Positions 48,961 through 59,217 are shown, counted from the stretch's first letter. The stretch: 64,000 nt of DNA from Oscillospiraceae bacterium (GCA_030533325.1 JAUNJJ010000004.1:1-64000), one strand, 5' to 3'. Made by a program: numbers and translations. Notes: a model not told the origin generated them from the letters alone.

Positions 48961-49308
48961 ATGAATATTCAGATATTCGGAAAGTCAAAATGCTTTGACT
49001 CAAAAAAAGCAGAGAGATTTTTTAAGGAACACGGGATAAAGTATCAGTTTGTTGATATTCTGTCAAAGGGACTCAGCGCCGGCGAATTCAGAAGCGTCTC
49101 ACAGGCTGTTGGCGGAGTTGACAAACTCATAGACGAAAACCATAAGGACTACTGCGAAATAAAATACCTTCTGGATGATGCAAAGCCTGAAAAGCTTGCT
49201 GAATGCCCGAAACTTTACAAAACGCCTGTGGTAAGAAACGGAAAATCAGCAACAGTCGGGTACTGTCCTGATGTATGGAACGAATGGATAAAAACTGAAA
49301 AGAAATAA
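48961..49308 (+). CDS. ArsC/Spx-like thioredoxin-fold protein
   Basis: A 115-residue protein. It opens MNIQIFGKSKCFDSKKAERF and continues KEHGIKYQFVDIL, the ArsC/Spx fold, with a single Cys (residue 11) at the active-site position rather than CxxC. KTPVVRNGKSATVGYCPDVW near the end is typical of this branch. It could be an arsenate-reductase-like or Spx-like regulator. The lack of the Spx RPxV context favours a generic family member. GAAAGGAAA precedes the start, 17 nt before the next gene. Confidence 0.8.
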   Translation: MNIQIFGKSKCFDSKKAERFFKEHGIKYQFVDILSKGLSAGEFRSVSQAVGGVDKLIDENHKDYCEIKYLLDDAKPEKLAECPKLYKTPVVRNGKSATVGYCPDVWNEWIKTEKK

Positions 49309-49324
49309 TTCCGGAGGAACTTCG

Positions 49325-50794
49325 ATGCTTAACGATAAAAGACTTTTAAAGTGTGCGGATATGGTAAGCGGAAGGGGAACAGTATGTGATGTCGGAACGG
49401 ATCACGCTTATCTTCCGGTATACCTTGTTGAAAACGGCATATGTTCAGAGGCGGTAGCCGGAGATATAGCCGACAGTCCTCTTGAGGCAGCCGCGGCAAC
49501 TGTGAACCGCTCAGGACTTGCCGAAAAAATTTCTGTAGTAAAGTCAGACGGGCTGAAAAATATTTCACCTGAAGGAATTACCGATGTCATAATTGCCGGA
49601 ATGGGAGCGGAAACCATAAGTTCGATAATTGAAGCGGCACAGTGGCTTCAGAACGGAATTAATCTGATCCTTCAGCCTATGACAAAAACTCCGTTTCTCA
49701 GAAGATGGCTTTATGAAAAAGGATATGAGATAATTAAGGAAGAGGCTGTAACTGACGGTGAATACATCTACACAGTAATAAATGCTGTTTTCAGCGGTTA
49801 CAGAATAAGAATAAACGATACATTTGCCGACCTTGGTATGTTCGATTTTTCAGATGAAAATTCAGTAAAGTATGCGGAAAGACAGTACAGCAGGCTTAAG
49901 AGGATTTCAGACGGAATGAAAAAATCAGGAAAATACGCTGAAACTGCCCGGCTTGACAGTGAATGCAGCTTTATTTCAGATGTATCAGAGGGTAAAATAA
50001 AAATAACTGTAGGAATGATTTACGATGAGATTAACAGAGTTGCTCCGTTTTCATCACAGGACAGCTGGGACAACTCAGGACTTCTTGTCGGTGACCGGGA
50101 AAATGAAGTTACAGGAATTCTCACTGCACTTGATGTTACAAATGAAGTAATTGACGAGGCTGTTTCAAAAAATGCAAACCTTATTGTTGCACATCACCCG
50201 GTTATTTTTCATCCGCTGAAAAAGCTTTCTTTCAGCGATCCGGCTGCAAGGCTTGCTGCAAACGGAATCTCTGCAATATGTGTTCATACCCCGCTTGACA
50301 AGGCCGAATTCGGTATAAACGATATGATTATCGATATGATAAGCCGTGAGTTTGAAACTTCCGGATGCAGGACTCCGATTATTCCGGAGAGAAATTCATC
50401 TTCGGAGGGTGACGGTCGTATTACGGAGATTACGGAGGAGGGACTTACCGCAGAAGATGCGGCAAAGAGACTTGGAAAAATGTTTGGAAACAGTCCGGTC
50501 AGATTTTCAGAAGGTAAGAATAATATCCGGAAGATTGCTGTATGTTCCGGAAGCGGCGGTTCACTTCTTTCATATGTTAAAAATGCAGGTTGTGATGCCT
50601 ATATCACAGGAGATGTAAAGCACGATGTATGGCTTGATGCGGTCAGCAGCGGAATAACACTCTTTGACTGCGGACATTTTTACACGGAGAGAATATGCAT
50701 GGGATATCTTGCCCGCCTGATTAAAACTGCAGCCTTCGGAGTTCGTACAGAAGAATCAGAATTCTGCAGGGATGCGGTAAGATATATTTACTGA
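49325..50794 (+). CDS. Fused tRNA (adenine-22-N1) methyltransferase TrmK and Nif3-like protein
   Basis: A 489-residue two-domain protein. Residues 1-220 are TrmK-like: DVGTDHAYLPVYLV (SAM site), GDIADSPLEAA, IIAGMGAETI and LQPMTKTPFLRRWL. Residues about 230-489 are a Nif3/YqfO dinuclear-metal protein: SSQDSWDNSGLLVGD, VAHHPVIFHP, VHTPLDKA and DCGHFYTE. In Bacillus these are neighbouring genes, yqfN and yqfO. Here no stop or frameshift separates them. Nif3 function is unsettled. It precedes rqcH by 14 nt. Confidence 0.9.
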   Translation: MLNDKRLLKCADMVSGRGTVCDVGTDHAYLPVYLVENGICSEAVAGDIADSPLEAAAATVNRSGLAEKISVVKSDGLKNISPEGITDVIIAGMGAETISSIIEAAQWLQNGINLILQPMTKTPFLRRWLYEKGYEIIKEEAVTDGEYIYTVINAVFSGYRIRINDTFADLGMFDFSDENSVKYAERQYSRLKRISDGMKKSGKYAETARLDSECSFISDVSEGKIKITVGMIYDEINRVAPFSSQDSWDNSGLLVGDRENEVTGILTALDVTNEVIDEAVSKNANLIVAHHPVIFHPLKKLSFSDPAARLAANGISAICVHTPLDKAEFGINDMIIDMISREFETSGCRTPIIPERNSSSEGDGRITEITEEGLTAEDAAKRLGKMFGNSPVRFSEGKNNIRKIAVCSGSGGSLLSYVKNAGCDAYITGDVKHDVWLDAVSSGITLFDCGHFYTERICMGYLARLIKTAAFGVRTEESEFCRDAVRYIY

Positions 50795-50808
50795 AAAGGA
50801 GAAAACAG

Positions 50809-52569
50809 ATGGCTTTAGACGGAGCGTTCCTTCACCTTGTAAAGAAGGAACTTGAATTTCTGAAAGGCTCGAGAGTAGACAGGATTTATCAGCCTTCCAG
50901 AGAACAGCTGATTATAGTTCTCAGGTACAGGGGAGGAAGCAGCAGGGTTCTGTTCAGTGCTGCTGCAGACAGTGCCCGTGTTCATATAACTGATGCCGAC
51001 ATTGACAATCCGGCTGTTCCGCCTATGTTCTGCATGCTTATGAGAAAGCATCTGGGCGGAGCAAAACTTCTTGATATCCGTCAGGACGGATTTGAGAGAA
51101 TACTGTTCTTTGACTTTGAGTGTATGAACGAACTCGGGGACATTGTGAATATGACTCTGGTATGCGAGATTATGGGAAAATACTCGAACCTCATTCTTGT
51201 GGGAAATGACGGCCGCATAATTGACAGTATAAAAAGAGTTGACGCAGAGATGTCGCGTGCAAGACTTGTGCTTCCTAAGATGAAATACGAGCTTCCACCC
51301 CGTGACAGCAGACTCAGATTTACAGAGGCATCTGATGAAGATATCAGAAATGCACTTTCTCAATTTAAATCAGGGGATATTGCAAAGGCACTTCTGAAAA
51401 TATTTGAGGGTATTTCTCCGGTGATTGCAAGGGAGTGGGTTTTCTATGCGACACGCGGTGTGGATACTGATATATCTGAGATGGACGAAAATATTTTCAG
51501 CAGGCTCATTTTCAGGATAAAGCAGAGTGCACAGCAGTATAATAACGGTGAGTTTCAGTATACTGTGCTCAGAACGAAGGAAAATCTTCCAAAGGATTTT
51601 TCGTTTATGAATATTCTTCAGTACGGAACTATACTTGTTACTCAGCAGAAGGAAAGTGCCTGCCATACTCTTGATTATTTCTATGCGGCAAGGGATACTG
51701 AGACGAGGATAAAACAAAGGGCAAATGACCTTTTCAGACTGCTTATGAACCTTACCGAGAGGATAAGCAAGAGAATTTCCAATCAGCAGGCAGAGCTTGC
51801 CCGGTCAGAAGAGAAGGAAAAATACAAACTCATGGGAGACCTGCTTTCGTCCTGTATCTACCGGATAAGCAAGGGGGACAAATGTGTTACAGTGGATAAT
51901 TTCTACGACGAAAACTGTCCGCAGGTCTGCATCATGCTTGATGAAAGACTTTCTCCTTCACAGAACGTACAGAAATATTATCACGAATACCGCAAACTTG
52001 CAACAGCCGAAAAGATGCTCGCTGAACAGATAAGCAGAAGTACGGAGGAACTTGCATATATTGAAAGTGTGTTTGATGCACTTACCAGAGCTGCAACTGA
52101 CGCAGATATAGTCGAACTCAGGATTGAACTGGCTGAGCAGGGGTATATCAGAACTTCAAAAACAAAAGGGAAACCTCCGAAGGAACAGCCTCCGCTTAAG
52201 TTCAGAACAAGCGATGGTTTTTCTGTATTTGTCGGAAGAAACAACAAACAGAATGACAGGCTGACTCTTAAAACTGCCGGTAAAAAGGATCTGTGGTTCC
52301 ACACCCACGATATAACCGGTTCTCATGTAATTCTTTTTACAGATGGAGAGGAGCCGTCGGATACTGCGATAATGGAAGCTGCAGTCCTTGCCGCTTTCCA
52401 CAGCAAGGGAAGAAATTCGGCACAGGTGCCTGTTGACTATACAGAAGCACGGTTTGTTAAGAAACCGAACGGCGCAAAACCGGGTATGGTCATATTTACA
52501 AACAACAGGACGGTTTATGTAAAGCCGGATGAAGAAAAAGTAAACAGCTTGAAAGAAGGAAAATCATGA
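50809..52569 (+). CDS. rqcH: Ribosome quality control protein RqcH (NFACT)
   Basis: A 586-residue NFACT protein. NFACT-N opens MALDGAFLHLVKKELEFLKG. A central coiled coil (about 300-430) is followed by NFACT-R with VGRNNKQNDRLTLKTAGKKD and WFHTHDITGSHV, family hallmarks. RqcH binds stalled 50S subunits and directs Ala tailing. The older name is fibronectin-binding protein. AAAAGGAG precedes the start. The stop overlaps pepV by ATGA (52566-52569). Confidence 0.95.
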   Translation: MALDGAFLHLVKKELEFLKGSRVDRIYQPSREQLIIVLRYRGGSSRVLFSAAADSARVHITDADIDNPAVPPMFCMLMRKHLGGAKLLDIRQDGFERILFFDFECMNELGDIVNMTLVCEIMGKYSNLILVGNDGRIIDSIKRVDAEMSRARLVLPKMKYELPPRDSRLRFTEASDEDIRNALSQFKSGDIAKALLKIFEGISPVIAREWVFYATRGVDTDISEMDENIFSRLIFRIKQSAQQYNNGEFQYTVLRTKENLPKDFSFMNILQYGTILVTQQKESACHTLDYFYAARDTETRIKQRANDLFRLLMNLTERISKRISNQQAELARSEEKEKYKLMGDLLSSCIYRISKGDKCVTVDNFYDENCPQVCIMLDERLSPSQNVQKYYHEYRKLATAEKMLAEQISRSTEELAYIESVFDALTRAATDADIVELRIELAEQGYIRTSKTKGKPPKEQPPLKFRTSDGFSVFVGRNNKQNDRLTLKTAGKKDLWFHTHDITGSHVILFTDGEEPSDTAIMEAAVLAAFHSKGRNSAQVPVDYTEARFVKKPNGAKPGMVIFTNNRTVYVKPDEEKVNSLKEGKS

Positions 52570-53912
52570 GAGAGAAAATCAACTCCATAATAGAAAAAAA
52601 CTTTGATTCCATGATACCGGAACTACAGAAAATAATTGCTGTTCCAAGTGTTTCATCAAAGGGCAGCGGGGATATGCCGTATGGTCCGGAGTGCTGCAGG
52701 GTGCTCAGAATGTTTCTTGATATGGCTGAAGACGAAGGATTCTATACAAACAATTTTGAAAATTACGCCGGTACAGTGGAGTACAATGAAAAGCCGGTAA
52801 AACTCGGCGTACTCTGTCATCTTGACGTTGTTCCGGTAACCGAAAAGGACTGGACATATCCTCCTTTCGGCGGGGTGGTTGACAACGGCAGGATATACGG
52901 ACGAGGTGCGGTTGATGACAAAGGACCGGCCATGGCTGTGCTCTTTGCAATGAAGGCACTTAAGGAAGCGGGTATTGACCTAAAGCACAATGTACGTTTC
53001 ATAGTCGGATGCGATGAGGAAAACGGTTCGACGGATATGGAATACTATCTGAGCCGTGAGAAAATGCCGCCTCTGGTATTTACTCCTGACGGAGATTATC
53101 CGGTTATCAATATAGAGAAGGGTATGCTGAGGCTCAGACTCAGAAAAAATATTGCTTTCAGTCATATCCTTAAAATAAAGGGCGGTACAGTACCAAATGC
53201 TGTTCCTTCAGATGCTTATGCGGTTGTAAAGGGTATATCGAAATTCCCTGAGAGTGAAAATATTACAGTTTCTGAAGAGGGAGAAAATTACCGTGTTGCG
53301 TACAAGGGAAAAGCAGCTCATGCTTCAACCCCCGAAAGCGGAATAAATGCCGTTACAGGTCTGGTAAAATATTTATGCGAACTTCCGCTTGATGAAGATG
53401 AAAGATCTGTTTTCGAAACAGTAAAGACTGCATTTATCCACGGCGATTTCAGTGGAAAAGGCTGCGGAATAAATATGTCAGATGAAAAATCAGGCGCTCT
53501 AACACAGGTACTGAGCACTGCATCATATAAAGGTAATACACTTGAATTCAGCGTTGATGTAAGATATCCTGTGAGCGGAAACAAAGATGATATTATTTCA
53601 AAAATTGAAAAATCCGCGGTCGGTTTTGAGCTGCATGCTGATATAGCAAGTCTTCCGCACTGTGTTGACGAAGACAGCGAATTTATTCAGACACTTTTAA
53701 GTGTGTACGAAAAAGAAACAGGTCTTGAAGGTTACTGCAAGGCCATCGGCGGCGGAACCTATGTGCACGATATAGAAGGCGGCGTAGCTTTTGGTGCGGA
53801 ATTCCCTGGCGAAGAAAACAACATGCACGGCAATGACGAACATATAACCCTCGAAAGCCTTAAACTCAACACAAAAATTATAGCAAATGCAATTTACAGC
53901 ATCTGCGGATAA
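52566..53912 (+). CDS. pepV: M20 family dipeptidase PepV
   Basis: A 448-residue metallopeptidase. Metal ligands lie in LCHLDVVP (about 82-89), GRGAVDDKGP (about 116-125) and DEENGSTDMEY. The C-terminal MHGNDEHI holds the last His. The lid domain spans about 180-390, giving the usual PepV length. It probably cleaves dipeptides or beta-Ala peptides in the cytosol. It is translationally coupled to rqcH. Confidence 0.93.
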   Translation: MREKINSIIEKNFDSMIPELQKIIAVPSVSSKGSGDMPYGPECCRVLRMFLDMAEDEGFYTNNFENYAGTVEYNEKPVKLGVLCHLDVVPVTEKDWTYPPFGGVVDNGRIYGRGAVDDKGPAMAVLFAMKALKEAGIDLKHNVRFIVGCDEENGSTDMEYYLSREKMPPLVFTPDGDYPVINIEKGMLRLRLRKNIAFSHILKIKGGTVPNAVPSDAYAVVKGISKFPESENITVSEEGENYRVAYKGKAAHASTPESGINAVTGLVKYLCELPLDEDERSVFETVKTAFIHGDFSGKGCGINMSDEKSGALTQVLSTASYKGNTLEFSVDVRYPVSGNKDDIISKIEKSAVGFELHADIASLPHCVDEDSEFIQTLLSVYEKETGLEGYCKAIGGGTYVHDIEGGVAFGAEFPGEENNMHGNDEHITLESLKLNTKIIANAIYSICG

Positions 53913-53975
53913 GATTTGACAACAACCGCTTAAAAAGTGTATAATAGAATAAAAAAATCCCCGGAGGAAAAAATA

Positions 53976-54521
53976 ATGGATTCATACGCGGAACAAATTG
54001 TTAAGAAAAGCGATGACGGCTCAGACAATGCCAAAAGAATGCTGTGCCTTATCGGCGGAATAGCAGCCGGAATACTTATTATTGTCATAAGTATGTTCAT
54101 TCACCTTACACTCATCGGTTCAGTCCTCGGTGTACTTGCATTTTACGGCGGTCTTTATCTTGGCACTAACTACGATGTTGAATATGAGTATCTTATTGTA
54201 AACGGTGAATTTGACATTGACAAAATCATGGCAAAGAAAAGAAGAAAAAAAATGCTCACTGTAAAGGTCGGAGATTTCGAAGACTTTGGCATTTACACGA
54301 AAGATATGACTGAACCGGAAGATGTTACATTAATCTGGGCGGTCGGAACAGCACCGGGTGAAGAATATGATACTTACTATGCTGACTTCAGTCACTCCGT
54401 ATACGGAAAATGCCGTCTCCTTATTTCACCTTCAGTAAAAGTACTTCGTGAAATAAAATTATATCTTAAAGGACAGCTTAAGACGAGAATAGGCGATCTG
54501 CCTGCAGAAGAAGAGTTTTAA
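53976..54521 (+). CDS. DUF6106-like membrane protein
   Basis: A 181-residue protein with two adjacent membrane segments (about 24-62: MLCLIGGIAAGILIIVISMF, then LTLIGSVLGVLAFYGGLYLG) followed by a cytosolic domain. The segment YEYLIVNGEFDIDKIMAKKR resembles DUF6106 family proteins of Clostridia, whose role is unknown. A promoter with TTGACA (53916-53921), 18 nt and TATAAT (53940-53945) rules out the earlier GTG at 53937. GGAGG precedes the ATG at 53976. Confidence 0.7.
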   Translation: MDSYAEQIVKKSDDGSDNAKRMLCLIGGIAAGILIIVISMFIHLTLIGSVLGVLAFYGGLYLGTNYDVEYEYLIVNGEFDIDKIMAKKRRKKMLTVKVGDFEDFGIYTKDMTEPEDVTLIWAVGTAPGEEYDTYYADFSHSVYGKCRLLISPSVKVLREIKLYLKGQLKTRIGDLPAEEEF

Positions 54522-54539
54522 AAAAGGATGCGAAAAAAT

Positions 54540-55190
54540 ATGTACAAAGCAATTGTTTTTGATCTTGACGGAACACTGATTGACTCACTTGAAGACCTTG
54601 CGAATGCCGTAAACTACGGACTTGAAAAGATGGGCTACAAGCCGCATCCCGTAGAAAAGTATAAAAAGTTTGTTGGGAACGGTGCGATAAAGCTGTGTGA
54701 AAGAGCACTTGCGGAATATACTGACTACAAAGGTGAAACTGAGATTCTTCACGGATATTTTTCCGAGTACTACAATGCTCACTGTACGGATATGACAGCT
54801 CCGTATGAGGGCATAGCAGACCTTCTTTCAGAACTTGGAAACAACAGAATAAAGATTGCTGTTGCTTCAAACAAGCCGGATGAGTTTACTAAATCAATCA
54901 TATCAACTGTTTTCAGAGGTGTTCCTTTTGCTGCTGTTTACGGAAAGAGGGAAAACCGGGAGACAAAGCCTGCTCCGGATATTGTTTTTGATATTCTCCA
55001 TGATCTGAATCTGAACAAGGAAGATGTTATCCTTGCAGGAGATTCCAATGTTGATATTATGACTGCTGCAAATGCAGGGATAAAGTCGATTGGATGTACC
55101 TGGGGATTCAGAACAAGGGAAGAGCTTGAGGAAGCCGGTGCTGACTTTATTGTTAATTCACCGGAAGAGATACTGGAGTTTGTTTTGTAA
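54540..55190 (+). CDS. HAD hydrolase, phosphoglycolate phosphatase-like
   Basis: A 216-residue HAD enzyme. Motif I is VFDLDGTLIDS (about 6-16), motif II is VASNKP, motif III Lys lies in KPAPD and motif IV is GDSNVDIMTAANAG. A helical cap (about 17-80) is Gph-like. The start at 54540 is preferred by the opening MYKAIVFDLDG; the ATG at 54528 overlaps the ribosome binding site. Substrate is not fixed by sequence. The terminator at 55216-55259 is shared with tgt. Confidence 0.88.
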   Translation: MYKAIVFDLDGTLIDSLEDLANAVNYGLEKMGYKPHPVEKYKKFVGNGAIKLCERALAEYTDYKGETEILHGYFSEYYNAHCTDMTAPYEGIADLLSELGNNRIKIAVASNKPDEFTKSIISTVFRGVPFAAVYGKRENRETKPAPDIVFDILHDLNLNKEDVILAGDSNVDIMTAANAGIKSIGCTWGFRTREELEEAGADFIVNSPEEILEFVL

Positions 55191-55215
55191 TTTCATTTTA
55201 CCTATTTTTTAAAAT

Positions 55216-55259
55216 AAAAAACCATTCTGAAGTATTAGTTTTTCAGAATGGTTTTTTCA
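55216..55259 (+). terminator. Bidirectional terminator between the HAD gene and tgt
   Basis: AAAAACCATTCTGAA and TTCAGAATGGTTTTTT pair over about 12 nt, with A and T runs on either side. Confidence 0.9.
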
Positions 55260-56393
55260 TTATATTCTCTTTGCAAGGAGTTCAGAATATTTTGCTCTGA
55301 AATCATCAAAGGTGTCGTTTTCGATGGATTCGCGGATTTTTTCGGTGAGGGTGTTGTAGAAGTAGAGGTTGTGCATTACTGCCAGGCGGCCGCCGAGCTG
55401 TTCTCCGGATTTGAAGAGGTGGCGGACGTAGGCTCTGGAGAAGTTGCGGCAGCACGGGCAGTCGCAGTTTTCGTCAACAGGGCGTGGATCTGTTTCGTAT
55501 GCCTTGTTTGTGATGTGCATAATGCCGCTCCAGGTAAATACAGTTGCATGGCGGGCGTTTCGGCTCGGCATAACGCAGTCGAACATGTCGACGCCTCTTG
55601 CAACGGCTTCAATAATATTGGAAGGGGTGCCTACTCCCATGAGATAACGCGGTTTGTTTACCGGCATATGCGGTTCAACGGCATCTATGATGCGGTACAT
55701 GTCCTCTGTACTCTCACCGACTGCAAGACCGCCGATTGCGTAGCCGTCAAGGTCAAGTTCGGCGATTTCCTTCATGTGATTTACTCTGAGGTCTGCGAAA
55801 GTACATCCCTGATTGATACCGAAAAGCATCTGGTTTGGGTTTATTGTATCAGGGAGGCTGTTGAGACGGTTCATCTCGGCTTTGCAGCGTTTCAGCCACC
55901 TTGTTGTTCTTTCACAGGACTGTTTTGAATATTCGTATGTGGCAGGATTTTCAACGCATTCGTCAAATGCCATGGCTATAGTTGATCCGAGGTTTGACTG
56001 GATCTGCATGCTCTCCTCAGGTCCCATGAATATTTTACGACCGTCAACGTGAGAGTTGAAGTAAACGCCTTCTTCTTTTATCTTGCGGAGTTTTGCAAGG
56101 GAGAATACCTGAAATCCACCGCTGTCAGTAAGTATAGGTCTGTCCCAGTTCATAAATTTGTGGAGACCGCCCATTTCCCTGATAATCCGGTCACCTGGTC
56201 TTACATGGAGGTGATAGGTGTTGCAGAGTTCAACCTGACACTTAAGCTCATTTTTCAGGTCAACTGATGAGATGCCGCCTTTGATGGCTGCGGAAGTTCC
56301 GACATTCATAAAGCACGGTGTCTGGAATGTTCCGTGAACTGTCTCAAACTGTCCTCTTCTTGCTTTTCCGTTCTTTTTTATAAGTGTGTACAT
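55260..56393 (-). CDS. tgt: Queuine/preQ1 tRNA-ribosyltransferase
   Basis: A 377-residue enzyme exchanging guanine 34 for preQ1. Catalytic and substrate segments are LTDSGGFQVFSLAKLRKI (about 90-107), FDECVENPA and LMGVGTPSNI. The zinc ligands lie in CDCPCC plus a downstream His (about 309-340). AAAAGGAA precedes the start. It is 21 nt after queA on the same strand, the usual queuosine pair. Confidence 0.97.
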   Translation of the reverse strand: MYTLIKKNGKARRGQFETVHGTFQTPCFMNVGTSAAIKGGISSVDLKNELKCQVELCNTYHLHVRPGDRIIREMGGLHKFMNWDRPILTDSGGFQVFSLAKLRKIKEEGVYFNSHVDGRKIFMGPEESMQIQSNLGSTIAMAFDECVENPATYEYSKQSCERTTRWLKRCKAEMNRLNSLPDTINPNQMLFGINQGCTFADLRVNHMKEIAELDLDGYAIGGLAVGESTEDMYRIIDAVEPHMPVNKPRYLMGVGTPSNIIEAVARGVDMFDCVMPSRNARHATVFTWSGIMHITNKAYETDPRPVDENCDCPCCRNFSRAYVRHLFKSGEQLGGRLAVMHNLYFYNTLTEKIRESIENDTFDDFRAKYSELLAKRI

Positions 56394-56414
56394 AAAAAAT
56401 TCCTTTTCAAAAAA

Positions 56415-57452
56415 TTATAGAATCAGCATTGCATCGCCGAAACTGAAGAATCTGTATCTTTCTTCAACGGCTTTTTTATAGGCTTCCATGGTTTTTTCAT
56501 ATCCGTAAAATGCAGACACAAGCATGATAAGAGTGCTTTCAGGGAGGTGGAAGTTTGTTACAAGTCCGTCAAGAACCTTGAACTCATATCCCGGATAAAT
56601 GAAAATATCGGTATATCCGTCAGCTTCCTTTATCTCACCGTTGTTGAATGAGGCAACGCTCTCAACTGTTCTGCATGAGGTTGTACCTACCGAAATAACC
56701 CTGCCGCCTGCTGCCTTTGTTCTGTTTATCAGATCAGCAGTTTCAGCAGGGAGGTGGTAATGCTCGGAGTGCATCTTGTGTTCAAGGACGTTGTCAACCT
56801 TAACCGGTCTGAATGTTCCGAGTCCGACGTGCAGGGTAACGTATGCGATATTAACACCCTTTGACTTTATCTCTTCAAGCATCTCAGGTGTGAAGTGAAG
56901 TCCTGCTGTCGGAGCGGCCGCTGAACCGAGTTCTCTTGAGTAGACTGTCTGATATCTTTCCTTGTCCTCAAGCTTTGCGGTTATGTACGGAGGCAGCGGC
57001 ATCTGTCCTACTTCCTCCAGTGCAGTGAAGATATTTCCCTCACATTCGAACTGTACTATACGGTTTCCGTCTTCCTTTACTTCAAGAACCCTTGCTCTGA
57101 GTCTGCCGTTACCAAATGTGAACTCTGCACCTTCTCTGGCTTTTTTACCCGGGCGGCAGATGATTTCCCATTTTTTATCGCCCTTCTGTTCAAGCAGGAG
57201 AAATTCGATTGCTGAACCTGTGCCGATCTTTTCACCGTAAAGACGGGCGGGGAGAACCCGTGAGTCATTGAGTACGAGAAGGTCGCCTTTCTTCAGGTAG
57301 TCAATAAGATTGTAAAAATGTTTGTGTTCTATAGTATCATTTTCCCTTGACAGAACCATCATCCGTGAATGATTGCGCGGTTCAACCGGTGTCTGTGCAA
57401 TAAGTTCCTCAGGGAGGTCATAATAAAAATCAGATGTGCTCATCCTTTGCAT
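56415..57452 (-). CDS. queA: S-adenosylmethionine:tRNA ribosyltransferase-isomerase
   Basis: A 345-residue enzyme that turns preQ1-tRNA into epoxyqueuosine-tRNA. It opens [18 protein letters not shown]. Further motifs are [34 protein letters not shown] and [14 protein letters not shown]. The start at 57452 follows AAAGGAC; an ATG 9 nt later is an alternative. The longer frame to 57548 crosses into the promoter region of the divergent GGDEF gene. Confidence 0.96.
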   Translation of the reverse strand: MQRMSTSDFYYDLPEELIAQTPVEPRNHSRMMVLSRENDTIEHKHFYNLIDYLKKGDLLVLNDSRVLPARLYGEKIGTGSAIEFLLLEQKGDKKWEIICRPGKKAREGAEFTFGNGRLRARVLEVKEDGNRIVQFECEGNIFTALEEVGQMPLPPYITAKLEDKERYQTVYSRELGSAAAPTAGLHFTPEMLEEIKSKGVNIAYVTLHVGLGTFRPVKVDNVLEHKMHSEHYHLPAETADLINRTKAAGGRVISVGTTSCRTVESVASFNNGEIKEADGYTDIFIYPGYEFKVLDGLVTNFHLPESTLIMLVSAFYGYEKTMEAYKKAVEERYRFFSFGDAMLIL

Positions 57453-57537
57453 CGTGATATTTTGTCCTTTCTGTACCGTTTGATTGATATATTGATTATA
57501 ACACATTTCATGTTTTATATCAATAAGGAAAAAACAG

Positions 57538-57567
57538 TTGAAATTCATATACTATATATGGTATAAT
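57538..57567 (+). promoter_or_regulatory. Promoter of the diguanylate cyclase gene
   Basis: TTGAAA (57538-57543), an 18-nt spacer and TATAAT (57562-57567) lie 45 nt before the start at 57613. Confidence 0.6.
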
Positions 57568-57612
57568 ATCTGTATAGATATTATATTTGTAAATTGTAAA
57601 CGGGGGGTTATT

Positions 57613-58896
57613 ATGGAATATAATCTTGAAGCCGTTTTCGGAAGGATATCTGAAATCGTTGATGTAGTGTATCTCACAGACTCAGAGGCAGATACATACA
57701 CAGCACTTAAGGACAACAGTCTTTTCAGAAATGTTTTCGGATTGAGCGGTTCATACAGAGATATGATGGATATCCTTATGGAGAATACAGCCAGCAGGAT
57801 GATATCCGGAAGTAAGATGTACAGTGTTTTCCTTCAGGGAACCGGAGAGTTAAAGGGGAAATTCTCCAAAAACGTAAGGATGCATTTTGGTGACAGTGAT
57901 TATTACTATCATATTTCAAATTACAGTCTTGATGAACACAGATGTGCGATTCTGCTGACGGAAACGGATGAGAGTGAATATATCGCTGAAACACACGGCG
58001 ATGAGAAAGCAAACGTAATCAGGAGTGCGTATCTTTTCTCAATGATAGTGGATCTTATAGCTGATACCTGTTCAAATCTTGACATGTCTGAGACCAGCGA
58101 TCATCCTGTGAATGAACCTGATATCTCATTTTCACAGTGGCGTCCTATGATTGTGAACATGATACATCCTGATTTTCAGGATTTGTTCAGAAGCAGTACT
58201 GATCCTGAATATCTGAAACAGTATCTTTCTGAAAACCTTACAAAGTCATTCGAATGTCTTATGGCAAATCTCGATGGTGAATATATCTGGGTTAAGCTTG
58301 TTTTCAACCGGATGAACACAGGAAATCCTGATGATTTCAGACTTCTCTTTGTAGTTGAAAATATTCACGAGAGTCACATGCAGCTTATGGAAAACCTTAA
58401 AAAGTACGAGGAAAAAGCTGTTACAGATTCACTTACCGGACTTTTCAACCACGGACGTATTGAGTCAGAACTTTCACATAGCCTTGAAAATTGCAGGGCA
58501 GAAAGAAAACCGGTATCCCTGATTATGTTTGACATCGACCATTTCAAGAGAATAAATGATACTTTCGGTCATGCAGCAGGTGACTATGTTCTTAAAACTC
58601 TGTCGAAGACAGCAGATGAATATCTTTCTTCATGCGGCTGCGTACTCGGAAGATGGGGCGGAGAGGAATTTCTCGGTGTCTGCGCTGGTGTAAATGAAGA
58701 TGATATGTACAGCACGGCTGAGGAGCTCAGAAAGAAAATTGAAGCCTTCGAATTTGAAACTGTAGGTCATATAACAAGCAGTTTCGGTGTGATAAGTGTG
58801 AAGGAAAATGAAACCGCCGCTGAGGCATTTGAACGAATTGACAGGGCACTGTACGACGCAAAGCACGGCGGACGAAACAGGGTAGTGAGGGGATAA
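57613..58896 (+). CDS. GGDEF diguanylate cyclase
   Basis: A 427-residue protein making cyclic di-GMP. The GGDEF domain (about 268-427) has SLTGLFNHGRI, MFDIDHFKRINDTFGH and the signature RWGGEEFLG, so it should be active. No RxxD inhibitory site stands before the signature. The N-terminal 260 residues look like PAS-type sensor domains without membrane segments. GGGGGG precedes the ATG at 57613. The terminator is at 58919-58952. Confidence 0.92.
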   Translation: MEYNLEAVFGRISEIVDVVYLTDSEADTYTALKDNSLFRNVFGLSGSYRDMMDILMENTASRMISGSKMYSVFLQGTGELKGKFSKNVRMHFGDSDYYYHISNYSLDEHRCAILLTETDESEYIAETHGDEKANVIRSAYLFSMIVDLIADTCSNLDMSETSDHPVNEPDISFSQWRPMIVNMIHPDFQDLFRSSTDPEYLKQYLSENLTKSFECLMANLDGEYIWVKLVFNRMNTGNPDDFRLLFVVENIHESHMQLMENLKKYEEKAVTDSLTGLFNHGRIESELSHSLENCRAERKPVSLIMFDIDHFKRINDTFGHAAGDYVLKTLSKTADEYLSSCGCVLGRWGGEEFLGVCAGVNEDDMYSTAEELRKKIEAFEFETVGHITSSFGVISVKENETAAEAFERIDRALYDAKHGGRNRVVRG

Positions 58897-58918
58897 TTCA
58901 TTTCATATATACAGAAAA

Positions 58919-58952
58919 AAGTCCGGACGTAATATAACGTTCGGACTTTATA
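58919..58952 (+). terminator. Terminator after the GGDEF gene
   Basis: AAAGTCCGGACG and CGTTCGGACTTT pair over 8 nt. Confidence 0.8.
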
Positions 58953-59033
58953 ATATACTGTTTGATACAAATTATATTAACAGATTCTTGAAAAGTAATG
59001 TAAGACGGAAACGGCAGAGAACCCAGTAATGAA

Positions 59034-59072
59034 AACAGCTATACGTATTGTTCGTGTAGCTGTTTTTTTGGT
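59034..59072 (+). terminator. Second hairpin terminator upstream of the xylanase gene
   Basis: AAACAGCTATACG and CGTGTAGCTGTTT pair over TATTGTT, followed by TTTTT. No gene lies between this and the previous terminator. Confidence 0.75.
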
Positions 59073-59217
59073 ACAGGTAAGAAATTGTTTTATCCGGATT
59101 GTACACCTGAAAATCCGAATAGTGAGTTGAATAGTATGTGATTTTTCATTAAAATATTATTGTAAACACAATTTTTTAGTGCAGGATGTGTATTGGTGTA
59201 AAAAAGGAGTTGTTACT

